Below, in pieces: positions 5,823 through 6,945 of a stretch of DNA of 6,945 nucleotides. A program made the translations under genes and the position numbers. Every line of letters begins with the position of its first letter. Positions within the stretch are counted from its first letter, which is position 1. Source of the stretch: Gemmatimonadota bacterium (GTDB taxonomy: Bacteria; Latescibacterota; UBA2968; UBA8231); assembly GCA_009845645.1 (NCBI GenBank), contig VXZF01000451.1, positions 1 through 6,945 of the forward strand, given 5' to 3'. Below the pieces are notes generated by a model. It was not told the DNA's origin. It saw nothing but the letters and a program-made list of their open reading frames with translations, and made no database searches.

Positions 5823-6653
5823 CTAGGTGAGTTTCTCCAGCACGTGTTCCTCGTAGTACTCCGAGGAAAAACCAGCCTCGGCGTAGGCTTGGGTGGCCGC
5901 GGACCATTGGCTGTAAAAGGTGCGTTGCTCGGGGTCGGGATGTTCGGCCAAGCGCTGGGGGAGAAGCACCCAATTGGTCAGAGGCTGGCTGGCGGCGCGG
6001 CTGTAGTAGTGGTGCAAAGTGCGTCGGGCGCAGGCGCGTTGTCCGGGCAGGCGGGTGTGAAAAATGGCAATGTCGTACAGGACCAGAGTACCGGCCGGAC
6101 CGCGAATGGGCACTTCTTCATAATCCGGCCCCAATTGGGCACGGGCCTCGTCCAACGTCTCGTAAGGACCGCTGTTAGGCACGACGCAAAAACAGGGGGC
6201 GCTGGCCTCCACGTCGCTCAAGTAGTGGATGGCGCAGACATAGGTGCATTCGTAGGGGCGCTCAGGCTCGGTCTGGGTCGTAGGTTGGTAGGGCCGGTCG
6301 CGATGGAAGCGCATCTCGCCGTCGCCCTTGCCAGCGGGCACGTCGCGGAAATCGAATTGGGCAAAGCGAGGTTGGGGTGCCATGATGGTCCGCACTATAT
6401 CGTATGAGACCGCTGGCTGGATAAAGCGATCCAACTCGGGATGGTGAACTAGGATCTGCCCATGCGAAAAAACGCCCAAGCGGTCGGGGCCCCATTCGCG
6501 GGGGATTTCCCCTTTGGAGCGATCGACAAAGGCGTTGAGGGTGCGGATGTCGTCGGATGGTAGGGCGTCGGTGACTACGGCGTACTTATACTCCTGAAAA
6601 AAAGCGAGTATATCTTCCTTGTTGTCGGGAGCGAAAATGGGAGGCTGTGACAT
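5823..6653 (-). CDS. PhyH-family Fe(II)/2-oxoglutarate-dependent oxygenase
   Basis: 276 residues from the preferred ATG at 6651-6653 (MSQPPIF...), stop TAG 5823-5825. An upstream in-frame ATG at 6666-6668 would add MRKFI, but GAGGAA at 6661-6666 is an ideal Shine-Dalgarno for the inner ATG and overlaps the outer one. The family (phytanoyl-CoA dioxygenase, Pfam PhyH) hydroxylates or halogenates diverse substrates using Fe(II), O2 and 2-oxoglutarate on a jelly-roll fold. The iron triad is visible: His117-x-Asp119 in RFHRDR (115-120) and distal His199 in IFHTR (197-201). Arg210 or Arg211, eleven or twelve residues later, would bind 2-oxoglutarate. The length fits single-domain PhyH proteins and no signal peptide is seen, so it is cytoplasmic. 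The substrate cannot be read from the sequence; bacteria rich in PhyH genes use them for many small molecules. It precedes the sialidase-like gene in the same direction, suggesting a shared pathway or transcript. Confidence 0.92.
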   Translation of the reverse strand: MSQPPIFAPDNKEDILAFFQEYKYAVVTDALPSDDIRTLNAFVDRSKGEIPREWGPDRLGVFSHGQILVHHPELDRFIQPAVSYDIVRTIMAPQPRFAQFDFRDVPAGKGDGEMRFHRDRPYQPTTQTEPERPYECTYVCAIHYLSDVEASAPCFCVVPNSGPYETLDEARAQLGPDYEEVPIRGPAGTLVLYDIAIFHTRLPGQRACARRTLHHYYSRAASQPLTNWVLLPQRLAEHPDPEQRTFYSQWSAATQAYAEAGFSSEYYEEHVLEKLT

Positions 6654-6660
6654 GATGAAT

Positions 6661-6666
6661 TTCCTC
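6661..6666 (-). promoter_or_regulatory. Shine-Dalgarno that decides the PhyH start
   Basis: The plus-strand ttcctc reads GAGGAA on the minus strand, seven bases before the ATG at 6651-6653. It overlaps the alternative ATG at 6666-6668, for which I see no comparable site, so the shorter protein is favoured. Confidence 0.65.
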
Positions 6667-6690
6667 ATGCGGTTTTTCTGTGGGGCTCAC

Positions 6691-6945
6691 CTACGCAGAT
6701 ACGGCCTTGATATACGCTCCGTTTCTATAGAGTCTCTCCTGGGTCTTTTTTCCGGTTGGGTCAAATTCGATCCACTTCCCGCTTCCCATGACAAAAGTGC
6801 CTTCCCCTCTTAGTTGTCCGTTCTCGTCCACATAAGTCCACTTCCCGTCAAATAGCCCATTTTTATAGTTTATCTCTTCCTTTACTTTTCCATCTCTGTA
6901 ATACTCGACCCATCTTCCCTCGCTTTTATCATCCTCAAAGCGGCC
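6691..6945 (-). CDS. MORN-repeat / YwqK-like protein, C-terminal fragment (gene runs off the window)
   Basis: An open frame enters from the right edge on the minus strand and ends at TAG 6691-6693. The start codon lies outside, so 84 residues are visible. The protein shows repeating beta-hairpin units typical of MORN / YwqK-type proteins: GRWVEYYRDGKV near the cut end, then NYKNGLFDGKWTYVDENGQL, then GKWIEFDPTGK and RLYRNGAYIK. Each has the aromatic-x-[DN]-G pattern. Many proteins of this type are automatically named 'toxin-antitoxin system YwqK family antitoxin', but that role is rarely proven; MORN repeats generally mediate protein or lipid contacts. GC is about 46% by hand count, well below its neighbours, and five of six arginines use AGA. 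It ends 37 bp before the PhyH start on the same strand. Whether it carries a signal peptide or extra domain cannot be seen. Confidence 0.8.
   Translation of the reverse strand, partial: GRFEDDKSEGRWVEYYRDGKVKEEINYKNGLFDGKWTYVDENGQLRGEGTFVMGSGKWIEFDPTGKKTQERLYRNGAYIKAVSA

Noticed and set aside
6619..6813. Plus-strand frame of 64 codons at the right edge
   Set aside because: It is antisense to the PhyH start and to the MORN-repeat frame, which shows recognisable repeats on the minus strand.
6691..6945. A toxin-antitoxin pair based on the YwqK-type name
   Set aside because: Only a MORN-like fragment is visible and the adjacent PhyH gene is an ordinary oxygenase, not a toxin; the family name alone is not evidence.

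Overview
The window holds five complete protein genes and one gene cut by the right edge. It reads as chromosomal DNA of a moderately GC-rich, didermic, environmental bacterium. The mix suggests an uncultured member of the FCB/PVC-like world, such as Latescibacterota or Poribacteria. It includes a DUF6785/DUF6784-type giant membrane protein, a phytanoyl-CoA-dioxygenase-like oxygenase, a GH33-type sialidase, a secreted protein resembling the N-terminal half of Bacteroidetes-style TlpA proteins, and a MORN/YwqK-like protein. That placement is inference from gene content; there is no rRNA or universal marker here.

Left part (1-1368): a minus-strand gene (2-1219) encodes a secreted protein. It has a domain like the front half of TlpA-type thiol-disulfide proteins but no thioredoxin domain. 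In its place are an Asp/His/Arg run from a 6-bp microsatellite and three 32-residue tandem repeats. A 149-bp spacer separates it from the divergent next gene and holds a good -35 box, a short palindrome and a hairpin.

Middle (1369-4695): a 664-residue polytopic membrane protein (plus strand, TTG start) converges on a type II NADH:quinone oxidoreductase gene (ndh, minus strand). Only 45 bp separate the stop codons, and this stretch includes a weak terminator-like hairpin. ndh appears to have its own promoter at 4721-4750.

Right part (4763-6945): three minus-strand genes lie head to tail. In transcription order they are the MORN-repeat protein (only its C-terminal 84 residues are in the window), a PhyH-family Fe(II)/2-oxoglutarate oxygenase, and an exo-alpha-sialidase-like protein without a signal peptide. 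The gaps are 37 and 49 bp and no terminator is visible between them, so PhyH and sialidase are probably co-transcribed and may run on into ndh. The MORN fragment is clearly lower in GC (about 46% by hand count, against about 63% in a 100-base sample of the PhyH gene) and uses AGA for most arginines, so it may be of foreign origin.

I see no tRNA, rRNA, CRISPR array, transposase or integrase. I found no convincing new multi-gene system. The points most worth a second look are the repeat-bearing TlpA-like protein, the PhyH-sialidase pair, a Cys-Cys replacement of the ATG motif in ndh, and the compositionally distinct MORN gene.
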